Below are positions 43,182 through 51,141 of a DNA stretch of 64,000 nt, in pieces. The translations under genes and the position numbers were made by a program. A model generated the notes under the pieces. The model was given only the letters and a program-made list of their open reading frames with translations, searched no databases and was not told the DNA's origin. The stretch is from Agromyces kandeliae (lineage in GTDB: Bacteria; Actinomycetota; Actinomycetes; Actinomycetales; Microbacteriaceae), in assembly GCF_009674665.1 (NCBI RefSeq), contig NZ_WKJD01000007.1, forward strand, positions 51,528 to 115,527, read 5' to 3'. Numbering within the stretch: position 1 is the stretch's first letter; every line of letters starts with the position of its first letter.

Positions 43182-43547
43182 TCAGGCCTCGTCGCGGGCC
43201 GAGATCCAGGCGCGCACCAGCGCCTGCAACGCCTCGCGCTTGTGCTCGAGGTCGGCGGCGTCGGCGAACTTCGCGACGCGCGACACGTCGCCCTCGCCCT
43301 CGAGCAGGCCGGTCGGGTCGGGGAGCTCGGCCCCCCGGTGGAACATCAGGCTCGCGTGCGCCTTCGCCTTCGGGAAGAACGAGGCGATGTTGCCCCGGTA
43401 CACGAACGTCGGCGCCTGCCACTTGATGGCCTCGGTCACCCGGTCGTCGGCGTCGAGCACGGCGTCGCGCACCGCCATCACGAGCTCGCGCTGCGGGTTG
43501 TCGTAGCGTTCGAACCAGGCATCCACCGTCGGATCGTGCCGGACCAT
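43182..43547 (-). CDS. DUF1801 family protein
   Basis: The 121-residue product is a DUF1801 (YdhG-like, iron-chaperone-related fold) protein: VDAWFERYDNPQRELVMAVRDAVLDAD, EAIKWQAPTFVYRGNIASFFPKAKAHASLMFHRGA, and AALEHKREAL-type end. The ATG lies 6 bases after GATACT on the minus strand, again suggesting a leaderless message. Biological role unknown. Confidence 0.88.
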   Translation of the reverse strand: MVRHDPTVDAWFERYDNPQRELVMAVRDAVLDADDRVTEAIKWQAPTFVYRGNIASFFPKAKAHASLMFHRGAELPDPTGLLEGEGDVSRVAKFADAADLEHKREALQALVRAWISARDEA

Positions 43548-43623
43548 GCCCGAAGTATCGCACCGCCGCCGAGCGGCGGCCAGTGGCCCGCGGGTGCCGG
43601 CGCGGCGCGGGTAGCCTGAACGG

Positions 43624-44523
43624 ATGGCCCTCACCGAGCTCGTCCCACTGCCGGGTGGCACGTTCCGCATGGGCAGCGACGCCCACTACGCCGAGGAGGC
43701 GCCGCAGCACGAACGGCGGGTCGCGCCGTTCGCGATCGAACGCCACCCCGTCACGAACGCCCAGTTCGCGGAGTTCGTCGCCGCGACCGGGTACGTGACG
43801 ACCGCAGAGCGCCCCCTCGATCCCGTGGAGTTCGCCGACGTCGCCGAACCGGATCGGGCGCCGGGGTCGCTCGTCTTCACGCCGACCGATGGGCCGGTCG
43901 ACCTCCGCGACTGGCGACAGTGGTGGCGATGGGTGCCCGGCGCCGACTGGCGCCACCCGTTCGGTCCGGATTCGGGGATCGAGGGCCGCGCCGACCACCC
44001 GGTCGTGCACGTCGCGTTCGCTGACGCGTCGGCGTACGCCGAGTGGGCCGGGCGCCGCCTGCCCACCGAGGCGGAATGGGAGTACGGGGCGCGCGGCGGG
44101 CTGGACGGCGCCGAGTTCGCGTGGGGCGACGAGCGCATGCCCGACGGCGTCGTCATGGCGAACACCTGGCAGGGGTCGTTCCCGTACCGCAACGAGGGCT
44201 GGGGCGGCACGTCCCCCATCGGCTCGTTCCCGCCGAACGGGTTCGGTCTCGTCGACGTCATCGGCAACGTCTGGGAGTGGACCTCGGACCCGTTCACGCC
44301 TCGCCATGTGCCCCCGGGCGCGGCATCCGTCGACCGCGGCGAGCGCGCCGACCTGCTCGCCGGCATGGCCCCCTCGCGCGCGCTGCACGTCACCAAGGGC
44401 GGCTCGCACCTGTGCGCACCCGAGTACTGCCGCCGCTACCGACCGGCCGCGCGTTCATCGCAGGCGGAGGACTCCTCGACCACGCACCTCGGCTTCCGCT
44501 GCGCGGCCGACGTCACGGACTGA
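43624..44523 (+). CDS. formylglycine-generating enzyme (SUMF1/FGE family)
   Basis: The 299-residue product is a full-length FGE: VPLPGGTFRMGSDAHYAEEAPQHERRV, HPVTNAQFAEFVAATGY, RRLPTEAEWEYGARGG, GNVWEWTSDPF and the C-terminal KGGSHLCAPEYCRRYRPAAR with the copper-binding pair C264/C269. FGE oxidises the Cys of CxPxR in sulfatases to formylglycine. No sulfatase is in the window. The ATG lies 6 bases after TAGCCT (43612-43617). The gene converges on a reductase gene with a 4-bp gap. Confidence 0.93.
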   Translation: MALTELVPLPGGTFRMGSDAHYAEEAPQHERRVAPFAIERHPVTNAQFAEFVAATGYVTTAERPLDPVEFADVAEPDRAPGSLVFTPTDGPVDLRDWRQWWRWVPGADWRHPFGPDSGIEGRADHPVVHVAFADASAYAEWAGRRLPTEAEWEYGARGGLDGAEFAWGDERMPDGVVMANTWQGSFPYRNEGWGGTSPIGSFPPNGFGLVDVIGNVWEWTSDPFTPRHVPPGAASVDRGERADLLAGMAPSRALHVTKGGSHLCAPEYCRRYRPAARSSQAEDSSTTHLGFRCAADVTD

Positions 44524-44527
44524 GGGC

Positions 44528-45262
44528 TCAGCGGTACTCCGGGTTCGGGTGGTCCGGCGTTGGCCGGTACCCCCAGCGCTCCCCGGAGTCCCACTCGTCG
44601 CGGACGTTGCCGATCGCGGGGATCCCGCCCGCGTCGTTCAGCAGCCGGGCGAGGTGCATGAGGTTGTACGTCATGAACGTCGTGTTGCGGTTGGTGAAGT
44701 CGTTCTCGGGCCCTCCGGACCCCTCGTCGAGGTAGCTCGGGCCGGGCCCGGCCTCGCCGATCCACCCGGCGTCGGCGGCGGGTGGGATCGTGTAGCCGAT
44801 GTGCTGCAACGAGTAGAGCAGGTTCATCGCGCAGTGCTTGATGCCGTCCTCGTTGCCGGTGATGACGACGCCGCCGACCTTGCCGTAGAAGGCGTACTGT
44901 CCCTTGGCGTTCCGCTCGCCGCTCATGGCGTAGAGGCGCTCGACGAGGCGCTTGGTCACCGAGGAGTTGTCGCCGAGCCAGATCGGACCGCCGATCACGA
45001 GGATGTCGGCGTCGCGGATGCTCGGCCAGATCTCGTCGGGCCACGCGTCCGTCGCCCAGCCGTGCTCCCGCATGTCGGGGAACACGCCGGTCGCGACGTC
45101 GTGGTCGACGAGCCGGACGGCCTCGACGGCGACGCCGTGCTGCCGCATCAGGGCGATGCTCGCGTCCATGAGGCCCTGCGTGTTGCTCACCTGGGGCGAC
45201 CGCTTGAGCGTGCAGTTGACGTACACCGCACTGAGGTCGCTGAACTCCGGTGCTGCTGCCAT
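44528..45262 (-). CDS. flavodoxin-fold NAD(P)H-dependent oxidoreductase
   Basis: The 244-residue protein has the WrbA/NADPH-FMN-reductase fold: AVYVNCTLKRSPQVSNTQGLMD (phosphate loop), ILVIGGPIWLGDNSSVTKRLVERLY and FYGKVGGVVITGNEDG. It probably binds FMN and reduces quinones or similar acceptors. The ATG lies 7 bases after TACCGT (minus strand 45275-45270). Confidence 0.85.
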   Translation of the reverse strand: MAAAPEFSDLSAVYVNCTLKRSPQVSNTQGLMDASIALMRQHGVAVEAVRLVDHDVATGVFPDMREHGWATDAWPDEIWPSIRDADILVIGGPIWLGDNSSVTKRLVERLYAMSGERNAKGQYAFYGKVGGVVITGNEDGIKHCAMNLLYSLQHIGYTIPPAADAGWIGEAGPGPSYLDEGSGGPENDFTNRNTTFMTYNLMHLARLLNDAGGIPAIGNVRDEWDSGERWGYRPTPDHPNPEYR

Positions 45263-45292
45263 GGGGCCGACGGTACTCCGGACGACCCGGGT

Positions 45293-45826
45293 TCAGTACT
45301 GGAGAACGCTGTGTATCTCGACGTGATCGCCGAGCCGTGCGCGCCCGCCGAGCTCGAGGAGCTCGATCGCGACCGACACGCCCGCGACGCGCCATCCGGC
45401 CCGCTCGATCAGCGCCGCCGCGGCCTCGACCGTGCCGCCCGTCGCGAGCACGTCGTCGATGATCAGCACGCGCGAGCCCGGCGGGAGCTCGTCCTCGTGC
45501 ACCTCGAACGCGGCCGTGCCGTACTCGAGGTCGTACTCCTCGCGGAGCACCGCGCGCGGCAGCTTGCCGCCCTTGCGGACGGGGAGCACGCCCGCGCCGG
45601 AGAGCGCCGACGCGGCACCCGCGAGCAGGAAGCCACGCGCCTCGAGCCCGGCCAGGTGGTCGAACCGCCCGGCGAACGGCCTGGTGAGGGCCTCCGACAG
45701 GGCGATGAACGCGGCGCCGTCGGCGAAGACCGGGGTCAGGTCGCGGAACACGACGCCGGGTTCCGGGAAGTCGGGGATGACGGCGAGCTTCGACTCGACG
45801 AGGTCGCGGACCTGCGCTTCGTTCAC
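45293..45826 (-). CDS. apt: adenine phosphoribosyltransferase
   Basis: The 177-residue salvage enzyme makes AMP from adenine and PRPP. LVESKLAVIPDFPEPGVVFRDLTPV, GLEARGFLLAGAAS, PVRKGGKLPRAV, and the PRPP loop VLIIDDVLATGGTVEAA are diagnostic. The GTG lies 6 bases after TAGGGT (minus strand 45838-45833). It is followed by the flavodoxin-fold gene 30 bp on, but that one has its own promoter-like hexamer inside the gap. Confidence 0.96.
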   Translation of the reverse strand: MNEAQVRDLVESKLAVIPDFPEPGVVFRDLTPVFADGAAFIALSEALTRPFAGRFDHLAGLEARGFLLAGAASALSGAGVLPVRKGGKLPRAVLREEYDLEYGTAAFEVHEDELPPGSRVLIIDDVLATGGTVEAAAALIERAGWRVAGVSVAIELLELGGRARLGDHVEIHSVLQY

Positions 45827-45902
45827 CGCAACACCCTACTCCGGGCCGCAGTCCGCCATTCGTTCGATGCGGACGCTCGGGCCCGGTTGAGAGGATGGTC
45901 CC

Positions 45903-46457
45903 GTGAGCTCCCCCGATCCGAACCCCACGACCGCCACCACCTCGAACCCGCTGCGACTCCCACCGGTCACGACGCCGGTCACGTCGGTCGCGCCCGGCCT
46001 GACGCCCAAGCGGCTCTTCCGCATGCTCGCGATCGCCGAGGCGATCACGTGGACCGTCCTCATCACCGCGCTGATCATGCGCGCCACCCTCGGCCTCGAC
46101 TGGGCCGTGCTCGTCGGCGGCTCCATCCACGGCTTCGTGTTCCTCGCGTACGCGTTCACGGCGGCACTCGTCGGCGTCAACCAGCGCTGGCCGTTCGGCC
46201 TCATCGTCCTGGGCGTCGCGTTCGCGATCGTCCCCTACGCGACGATCCCCTTCGAGGTGTGGCTGCTGCGTCGCGACAAGCTCGACGGACCCTGGCGTCG
46301 GGAGGCGACCGACCACCCCGCCGACGGCAACGTGATCAACCGGATGCTGCACTGGTTCCTCGCCCGTCCGCTGCTGCTGACCGTGGCCGCCGTGCTCGGC
46401 ATCGCCGCCCTGTTCGTCGTCCTGCTGCTCATCGGCCCGCCCGGCGGGCGCGACTGA
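45903..46457 (+). CDS. DUF3817 membrane protein
   Basis: The 184-residue product has a Thr/Pro-rich head and four helices; RLFRMLAIAEAITWTVLITALI and GGSIHGFVFLAYAFTAALVGVNQRW are DUF3817 landmarks. A stretch PYATIPFEVWLLRRDKL precedes a cytoplasmic loop and final helix. Function unknown. It starts at a GTG and ends at a strong bidirectional terminator. Confidence 0.85.
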   Translation: MSSPDPNPTTATTSNPLRLPPVTTPVTSVAPGLTPKRLFRMLAIAEAITWTVLITALIMRATLGLDWAVLVGGSIHGFVFLAYAFTAALVGVNQRWPFGLIVLGVAFAIVPYATIPFEVWLLRRDKLDGPWRREATDHPADGNVINRMLHWFLARPLLLTVAAVLGIAALFVVLLLIGPPGGRD

Positions 46458-46484
46458 CCGCTCGCCCCCACAGGGCACGACGAA

Positions 46485-46526
46485 GGGCGGGGCGGATGCC
46501 GCGGCATCCGCCCCGCCCTCGTTTCG
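46485..46526. terminator. 34-nt perfect palindrome, bidirectional terminator
   Basis: Positions 46485-46518 form perfect 17-bp arms (GGGCGGGGCGGATGCCG and its complement) with the GGATGCCGCGGCATCC palindrome at the centre, followed by TCGTTTCG. It lies between convergent DUF3817 and glucanase genes. Confidence 0.85.
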
Positions 46527-46545
46527 TGGGGCTACCGGGACCCGG

Positions 46546-49500
46546 TCACTCGATCGTGACCCGGTCGATCGAGTGCGTGCCCTTGCCGGCGAACGTGAGG
46601 GAGTAGCCCTGCACGTCGGTCAGCGTGAGCCCGTCGTCGGGGGCGCCCGCCGGCTGCTCGTCCGCCCGCTTGAAGGCGTCGAACGGGATGGTCACCTCGT
46701 GCCAACCGGCCGTGCGGTCGACGACGCTCGCGACGAAGCGCTCGGCCGTGTCGGGCGCCTGGTACACCCGGACGTAGTCGACCGTGAGCGACTGCGGGAA
46801 CTCGAGGTCGTCGCCCAGGGCGCCGCCGAAGTTGCCGCCCACCGCGATGTTGGTGATGAGCGAGAACGGGTGGTCGAAGACCCACTCGTTCGGGGCGACG
46901 TCCGCGGGGTCGGCCTGGTGGAAGACGATGCCGTCGACCTCCCAGGTGATCTCCTCGGGCGTCCACTCGACGGCGAACTCGTGCCAGCCGTCGGGCACGG
47001 GCGCACCGAAGTCGTAGATGCCGCCGTACGACTGGCCGCCCGAGTAGCCGGGGCCGTGGATGGTGCCGAAGATCTCGTTCGGCAGGCGTCCGACGTACTC
47101 CATGATGTCGATCTCGCCGGTCTGCGGCCAGCCGACCTCGCGGAAGTCGGTGCCGAGCGACCACACGGCCGGCCAGATGCCACTGCCCTCGGGCAGCTGC
47201 ACGCGCGACTCGATGCGGCCGTACTCGAACTCCTGCTTCTGCTCGGTGATCAGGCGCGCTGAGGTGTACTCGCACGGTCCGTACCAGCACTCGAGTCCGG
47301 CCTGCTCGCCGTCGACCTCGCGGGCCGTGATGACGAGGTTGCCGTCGCCGTCGAGCGCCGCGTTGTCGGTGCTGTCGGTGTAGTACTGCAGCTCGTCGTT
47401 GCCCCAGCCCCAGCCACCGGTCTCGTACGACCAGTTCTCGGGGTTCGCGGGCGCGCCCGCGGGGCCGTCGAACTCGTCGCTCCACGCGAGCTCCCAGGTG
47501 TCGGGACCGGCGTCGGGCGCCGGGTCGTCCTGGATGCCGACGGTGATGCGGGTGGGCTTGCCGGTGCCGTTCACCATGAAGCTGATGCCGTCGGCGTCCG
47601 ACCAGTCCTGGCCACCGGCGAACTCGCGCGACATGGTCGCCGTGCCGGTGTGGGTGAAGTCGGCGACGCCCTCGTAGGCGGCCTGGCCGTCATAGGCGTC
47701 GGCGTCGGTCGCCGCGATCTCGCGGGTCGTGAGCTCGGCATCGCCGGTGACGTCGTACAGCCACGGCTCCGTCTCGAAGTCCTCGATGAGCGACGCGACG
47801 ATGGGGTCGTCGTCCTGGATGCTCACCGTGGCGGTGCGCACGAATCCGAACTCGGCGCCCTGCGGGTCGGAGAGGCGGACGATGAAGGTCTCGTCGACCT
47901 CGTGCTTGCCGTCCTCGATGGTCGGCAGCTCGATCGTGGCCTCGCGCTCCCCGGCCGGGATCGTGACCTGCCCGCTCGCGGGCGTGAAGTCGCGACCGGG
48001 GGTCGCCGAGAGGTCCTCGGTCGCGGTGCGCGCCTCGGTCGACTCGGAGGCCCAGTCGACCGTGACGTCCGTCTCGGCCACGCGGTTGAGGCGGATGACG
48101 CCGGTCACCGTGTCGCCCTCGTCGACCTCGTAGCCCGACCGGTCGAACCCGACCGCGAGCGCGGGCGGCTCGGCCTCGCCGTACACGAGCACGTCGTCGT
48201 AGAGGAAGGTCTGCGGCGTGGTCGTCCGGAGCGACCCGAACGCGTACCCGTGCATGTCGGTGAGGGTCAGCCCGTCGTTCGGGGCGCCGTTGCCGATGTT
48301 CTTGCGCGAGAACTCGTCGAAGTCGAACGTGAGGAACTTCCAGCCGCGCCAGTCGTCGGAGAACGAGACGACGAAGCGCTCGGCGTCGTCGGTCGTCGAA
48401 CCCGGGTTGCGGTTGTCGAGCAGGTCGAGGAACAGGTCGGTGCCGGAGCCGTTGCCGTGCATCCAGAACCCGATGCCCTCGTAGGTCGACCAGTCCTCGG
48501 TCGTCCAGGCGTCCGCGGCCTCGTTCGTGAAGTTGCGCACGACGACGCCGAAGCTCGTCACGTCGAAGTCGGCGCGCAGCACGTCGTTGCCCTCGGGGGC
48601 GCCCGGAACCGGGGCCGGCGGGGCGTCGGTGCGCTCGAACGCGACGGTGCTGCTCGGGTCCTGCGCCTCGAACCAGCCGACGGGGATGCCGCCGGCGTCG
48701 CCGCGGACGAGCGGTGACTCGTGGTCGTCGACGATCGTCGTGCGACCGCTCGGCGGCCCGACGACCTCCCCGTCGTCGTCGATGATCGTCACCTCGAGCG
48801 AGGTGAGCGAGCCGAGCTGCGCACCCGACGGGGCGGCGAGCTCGAGCGAGAAGGTCTCGTCGCCCTCGTCGGCGTCGTCGCCGGTCGTGGCGACCTGGAC
48901 GATGCGGCTCGTCTCGCCGGGCGCGAACTCGACGGTCGTGGTCGGGTCGGCGTAGTCGCCGTCGGCGAGGGTCGCCGTGCCGTCGACGGCACCGAGTTCC
49001 ACGGTCACGGGCGATGCCGATGCGAGGTCGAGCCGCACCTCGACGTCGAGCGCGTCGCCCTCGATCGCGGAGGCGGCCGCGGTCGAGAAGGAGACCGACG
49101 GCGTGAGGTCGGAGTCGGAGAAGACGGCGATGTCGTCGACGCGGATCGTGTCGGCACCGTTCACGGCGGGGATCGCGTAGCCCCACAGGCTCGTGAGCCC
49201 GAGGCCGTCGTCCGGTGCGCCGCCGGGCTGGAAGTCGGTCGCGCGCGTGAACGCCGACCAGGGCAGGCGCACCTCCTTCCACCCGTCGACGTCGTCGACG
49301 AGGTCCACGTCGAAGCGCTCCGAGGCGTCGGCGTTCGCCCCGCCGTCGAAGAGCTCGACCTGGTAGACGGCGCCGTTGCCCGACCCGTCGACCATCAGGG
49401 TCACGCCGTCGAAGGCGCTGACGTCGCGCGCCCCGGCGAACGTCTGGCCGACGCCGCCGAATGAGCCCGGCGCGGTGACGTCCCAGCCGTACGAGACGAC

Positions 49501-49743
49501 CTTCGTGGGCCCGGACTGGCCGGGCTTCGCGTCAGGCGAGTCGGCGGCGACGTCGACGATGCCGAAGCCCGCCGCGCCGTACGAGAAGAACCCGTCGGGT
49601 GCGCCGCCCTCGAAGTCGGCGATGACGGAGATGCTGCCGGCTGCTGAGGCCGGTGCTGCGGCTGCGAGTGGCGCGACGACCACGGCCGCAGCTGCCACCG
49701 TTGCGGCAGTGCGCCGTGAGAGCGCTCTCTTCTTCGAGTCCAT
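46546..49743 (-). CDS. secreted multidomain GH16 beta-glucanase with a carbohydrate-binding module split by the catalytic domain
   Basis: The 1065-residue precursor has a signal peptide (1-35), CBM11-like module 1 (36-208), Calx-beta 1 (214-324), CBM11-like module 2 (335-522), Calx-beta 2 (528-645), the first half of a third CBM (648-748), a GH16 domain (750-996; GEIDIMEYVG with E877, D879, E882) and the second half of that CBM (998-1065). Modules share ...DAERF...GW...FDAF...GAPDDGLTLTD..GY. It probably cuts beta-1,3- or mixed-linkage glucans outside the cell. There is no LPxTG or SLH anchor, so it is released. Confidence 0.93.
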   Translation of the reverse strand: MDSKKRALSRRTAATVAAAAVVVAPLAAAAPASAAGSISVIADFEGGAPDGFFSYGAAGFGIVDVAADSPDAKPGQSGPTKVVSYGWDVTAPGSFGGVGQTFAGARDVSAFDGVTLMVDGSGNGAVYQVELFDGGANADASERFDVDLVDDVDGWKEVRLPWSAFTRATDFQPGGAPDDGLGLTSLWGYAIPAVNGADTIRVDDIAVFSDSDLTPSVSFSTAAASAIEGDALDVEVRLDLASASPVTVELGAVDGTATLADGDYADPTTTVEFAPGETSRIVQVATTGDDADEGDETFSLELAAPSGAQLGSLTSLEVTIIDDDGEVVGPPSGRTTIVDDHESPLVRGDAGGIPVGWFEAQDPSSTVAFERTDAPPAPVPGAPEGNDVLRADFDVTSFGVVVRNFTNEAADAWTTEDWSTYEGIGFWMHGNGSGTDLFLDLLDNRNPGSTTDDAERFVVSFSDDWRGWKFLTFDFDEFSRKNIGNGAPNDGLTLTDMHGYAFGSLRTTTPQTFLYDDVLVYGEAEPPALAVGFDRSGYEVDEGDTVTGVIRLNRVAETDVTVDWASESTEARTATEDLSATPGRDFTPASGQVTIPAGEREATIELPTIEDGKHEVDETFIVRLSDPQGAEFGFVRTATVSIQDDDPIVASLIEDFETEPWLYDVTGDAELTTREIAATDADAYDGQAAYEGVADFTHTGTATMSREFAGGQDWSDADGISFMVNGTGKPTRITVGIQDDPAPDAGPDTWELAWSDEFDGPAGAPANPENWSYETGGWGWGNDELQYYTDSTDNAALDGDGNLVITAREVDGEQAGLECWYGPCEYTSARLITEQKQEFEYGRIESRVQLPEGSGIWPAVWSLGTDFREVGWPQTGEIDIMEYVGRLPNEIFGTIHGPGYSGGQSYGGIYDFGAPVPDGWHEFAVEWTPEEITWEVDGIVFHQADPADVAPNEWVFDHPFSLITNIAVGGNFGGALGDDLEFPQSLTVDYVRVYQAPDTAERFVASVVDRTAGWHEVTIPFDAFKRADEQPAGAPDDGLTLTDVQGYSLTFAGKGTHSIDRVTIE
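49718..49729. promoter_or_regulatory. LacI/CebR-like operator within glucanase codons 5-9
   Basis: GAGAGCGCTCTC is a perfect 12-bp palindrome matching the LacI-family core GAGCGCTC. It covers codons 5-9 and uses AGA and TCA. It is 192 bp from a second site upstream. Confidence 0.6.
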
Positions 49744-49792
49744 TCGTGCTCCATTGCAGTAGGTGAAGGGAACGACCGAGGTGGTCCCCGAC

Positions 49793-49822
49793 AGGGTAGG
49801 CAGGCCCCGGCGATTCCCGCAA
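49793..49822 (-). promoter_or_regulatory. glucanase gene promoter
   Basis: On the minus strand TTGCGG (49822-49817), an 18-bp spacer and TACCCT (49798-49793) form a promoter; transcription would start near 49786, giving a 43-base leader with GGAG before the ATG. Confidence 0.5.
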
Positions 49823-49908
49823 GCCCCTTGTGAATACTGGGATCGGTGCCCCGCTGTCCGGTTCGTGCGCTCCGGCGCGCGGGAAACCGCTCACCCGACC
49901 TCTGGTGA

Positions 49909-49922
49909 AGAGAGCGCTCCCA
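49909..49922. promoter_or_regulatory. upstream CebR-like operator of the glucanase gene
   Basis: The minus strand reads TGGGAGCGCTCTCT, matching the streptomycete CebR consensus TGGGAGCGCTCCCA at 12 of 14 positions. It lies about 90 bp upstream of the -35 box. Confidence 0.65.
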
Positions 49923-50058
49923 CAACATATCCGGCCTCCCCCGCATCGCGGCCAGGCCGACGGTCGCACGCGGCACCCCCTCGGAGGTCGGCACGGGATC
50001 GCCGGATTCCCCCAACGCCGGATCGCGCCCGATCGACGCACACGAGGAGAATGGGGGC

Positions 50059-50874
50059 ATGCCGATCCTCAACAAGGACATGCAGGTCTGCATCTCGCTG
50101 TCCGGCCGTCCGTCGAACCTCGGAACGCGGTTCCACAACTTCCTCTACGACGAGCTCGGCCTGAACTTCGTCTACAAGGCGTTCACGACCGACGACCTCG
50201 AAGGCGCGATCCGCGGGATGCGCGCGCTCGGCTTCCGCGGCTGCTCGGTGTCGATGCCGTTCAAGGAGGCCGTGATCCCGCTCGTCGACGTCATGGAGGA
50301 CTCCGCCGCCGCGATCGAGTCGGTCAACACGATCGTGAACGACGGCCGGCGACTCACGGCATCCAACACCGACTACGAGGCGGTCGCGCAGCTCATCGCC
50401 GAGCACGGCCTCGACCCGGCCGCGCGCGTCGTCGTCCGCGGGTCCGGCGGCATGGCGAAGGCGGTCGTCGCCGCGTTCCGCGGCGCGGGCTTCGACGACC
50501 TCACGGTGCTCGCGCGCAACGCGGAGGCCGGACCGGCGCTCGCCGAGAAGTACGGCTACGCATGGGTGCGCGACGAGCCCGAGGCATCCTTCGACGTCAT
50601 CGTGAACGTCACGCCGCTCGGCATGCAGGGGCCGGATGCCGCGTCGCTCGCCTTCGACGAGCCGGTCATCGAGCGCGCCTCGACGGTCTTCGACGTGGTC
50701 GCGTTCCCCGCCGAGACGCCGCTCATCGCGGCCGCCCGCGCCACCGGCACGCCCGTGATCACCGGCGCCGAGGTCGTCGCACTCCAGGCCGCCCGCCAGT
50801 TCGAGCGCTACACGGGCGTCGCGCTCGCACGCGAGCAGGTCGAGCGCGCCGCGGCGTTCTCGCGCGCCGAGTAG
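50059..50874 (+). CDS. aroE: shikimate 5-dehydrogenase family protein
   Basis: The 271-residue product has the two-domain AroE fold: ISLSGRPSNLGTRFHNFLYDELG (substrate loop), GCSVSMPFKEAVIPLVD with the catalytic Lys, NTDYEAVAQLI, VVRGSGGMAKAVVAAFRGAG (NADP loop) and VITGAEVVALQAARQFERYTG. The SV(S)MP(F)K motif has Ser where Thr is common, and this subgroup could prefer quinate or an amino-shikimate. GAGGAG and GAGAAT precede the ATG, so either leader type is possible. It lies between the glucanase and purL genes. Confidence 0.88.
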   Translation: MPILNKDMQVCISLSGRPSNLGTRFHNFLYDELGLNFVYKAFTTDDLEGAIRGMRALGFRGCSVSMPFKEAVIPLVDVMEDSAAAIESVNTIVNDGRRLTASNTDYEAVAQLIAEHGLDPAARVVVRGSGGMAKAVVAAFRGAGFDDLTVLARNAEAGPALAEKYGYAWVRDEPEASFDVIVNVTPLGMQGPDAASLAFDEPVIERASTVFDVVAFPAETPLIAAARATGTPVITGAEVVALQAARQFERYTGVALAREQVERAAAFSRAE

Positions 50875-50913
50875 TACGCCCCTCTCCCCCGCGAGCCCAT
50901 CGCCGTTCCGCTC

Positions 50914-50974
50914 GAGTGCGATTTCTGCGTTGGAGTGCGCTCTCGATCCGCACTCGAACGCAGAAATCGCACTT
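50914..50974. repeat. 26-bp inverted repeat (REP-like hairpin)
   Basis: 50914-50939 and 50949-50974 are inverted copies matching at 24 of 26 positions, around a 9-base loop. Each arm contains GTGCGATTTCTGCG, AT-richer than its surroundings. It lies after aroE and could be a terminator, but its length and sequence look like a dispersed palindromic element. Confidence 0.75.
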
Positions 50975-51034
50975 GAACCGATCGGTGTGCGCGCGAACCG
51001 ATCGGTGTGCGCACCCGAACGGATCGGTGTCCGC
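50975..51034. repeat. three tandem 18-22-bp repeats with CCGATCGG core
   Basis: GAACCGATCGGTGTGCGC at 50975 and 50995, and a variant GAACGGATCGGTGTCCGC at 51017, periods 20 and 22 bp. CCGATCGG is palindromic. They abut the hairpin and lie 40-100 bp upstream of the purL -10 box. Confidence 0.75.
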
Positions 51035-51073
51035 GGGCGGCCGGGGCGGGACTGCTCAGGTGAGCACGCCGGG

Positions 51074-51079
51074 TAGACT
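51074..51079 (+). promoter_or_regulatory. -10 box of purL
   Basis: TAGACT, 62 bases before the purL GTG; CAGGAG at 51126-51131 is the ribosome site. The three CCGATCGG repeats lie just upstream, where an activator or repressor of purL would bind. Confidence 0.5.
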
Positions 51080-51141
51080 CTGGGGGACCGGCATCCGCCC
51101 GCGGCATCCGTCTCGCCGCCGTTTCCAGGAGCTCGCCACCC

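Noticed and set aside
50975..51034. Tandem repeats considered as a CRISPR array
   Set aside because: Only three units, spacing of 2-4 bases rather than 30-base spacers, and no cas genes.
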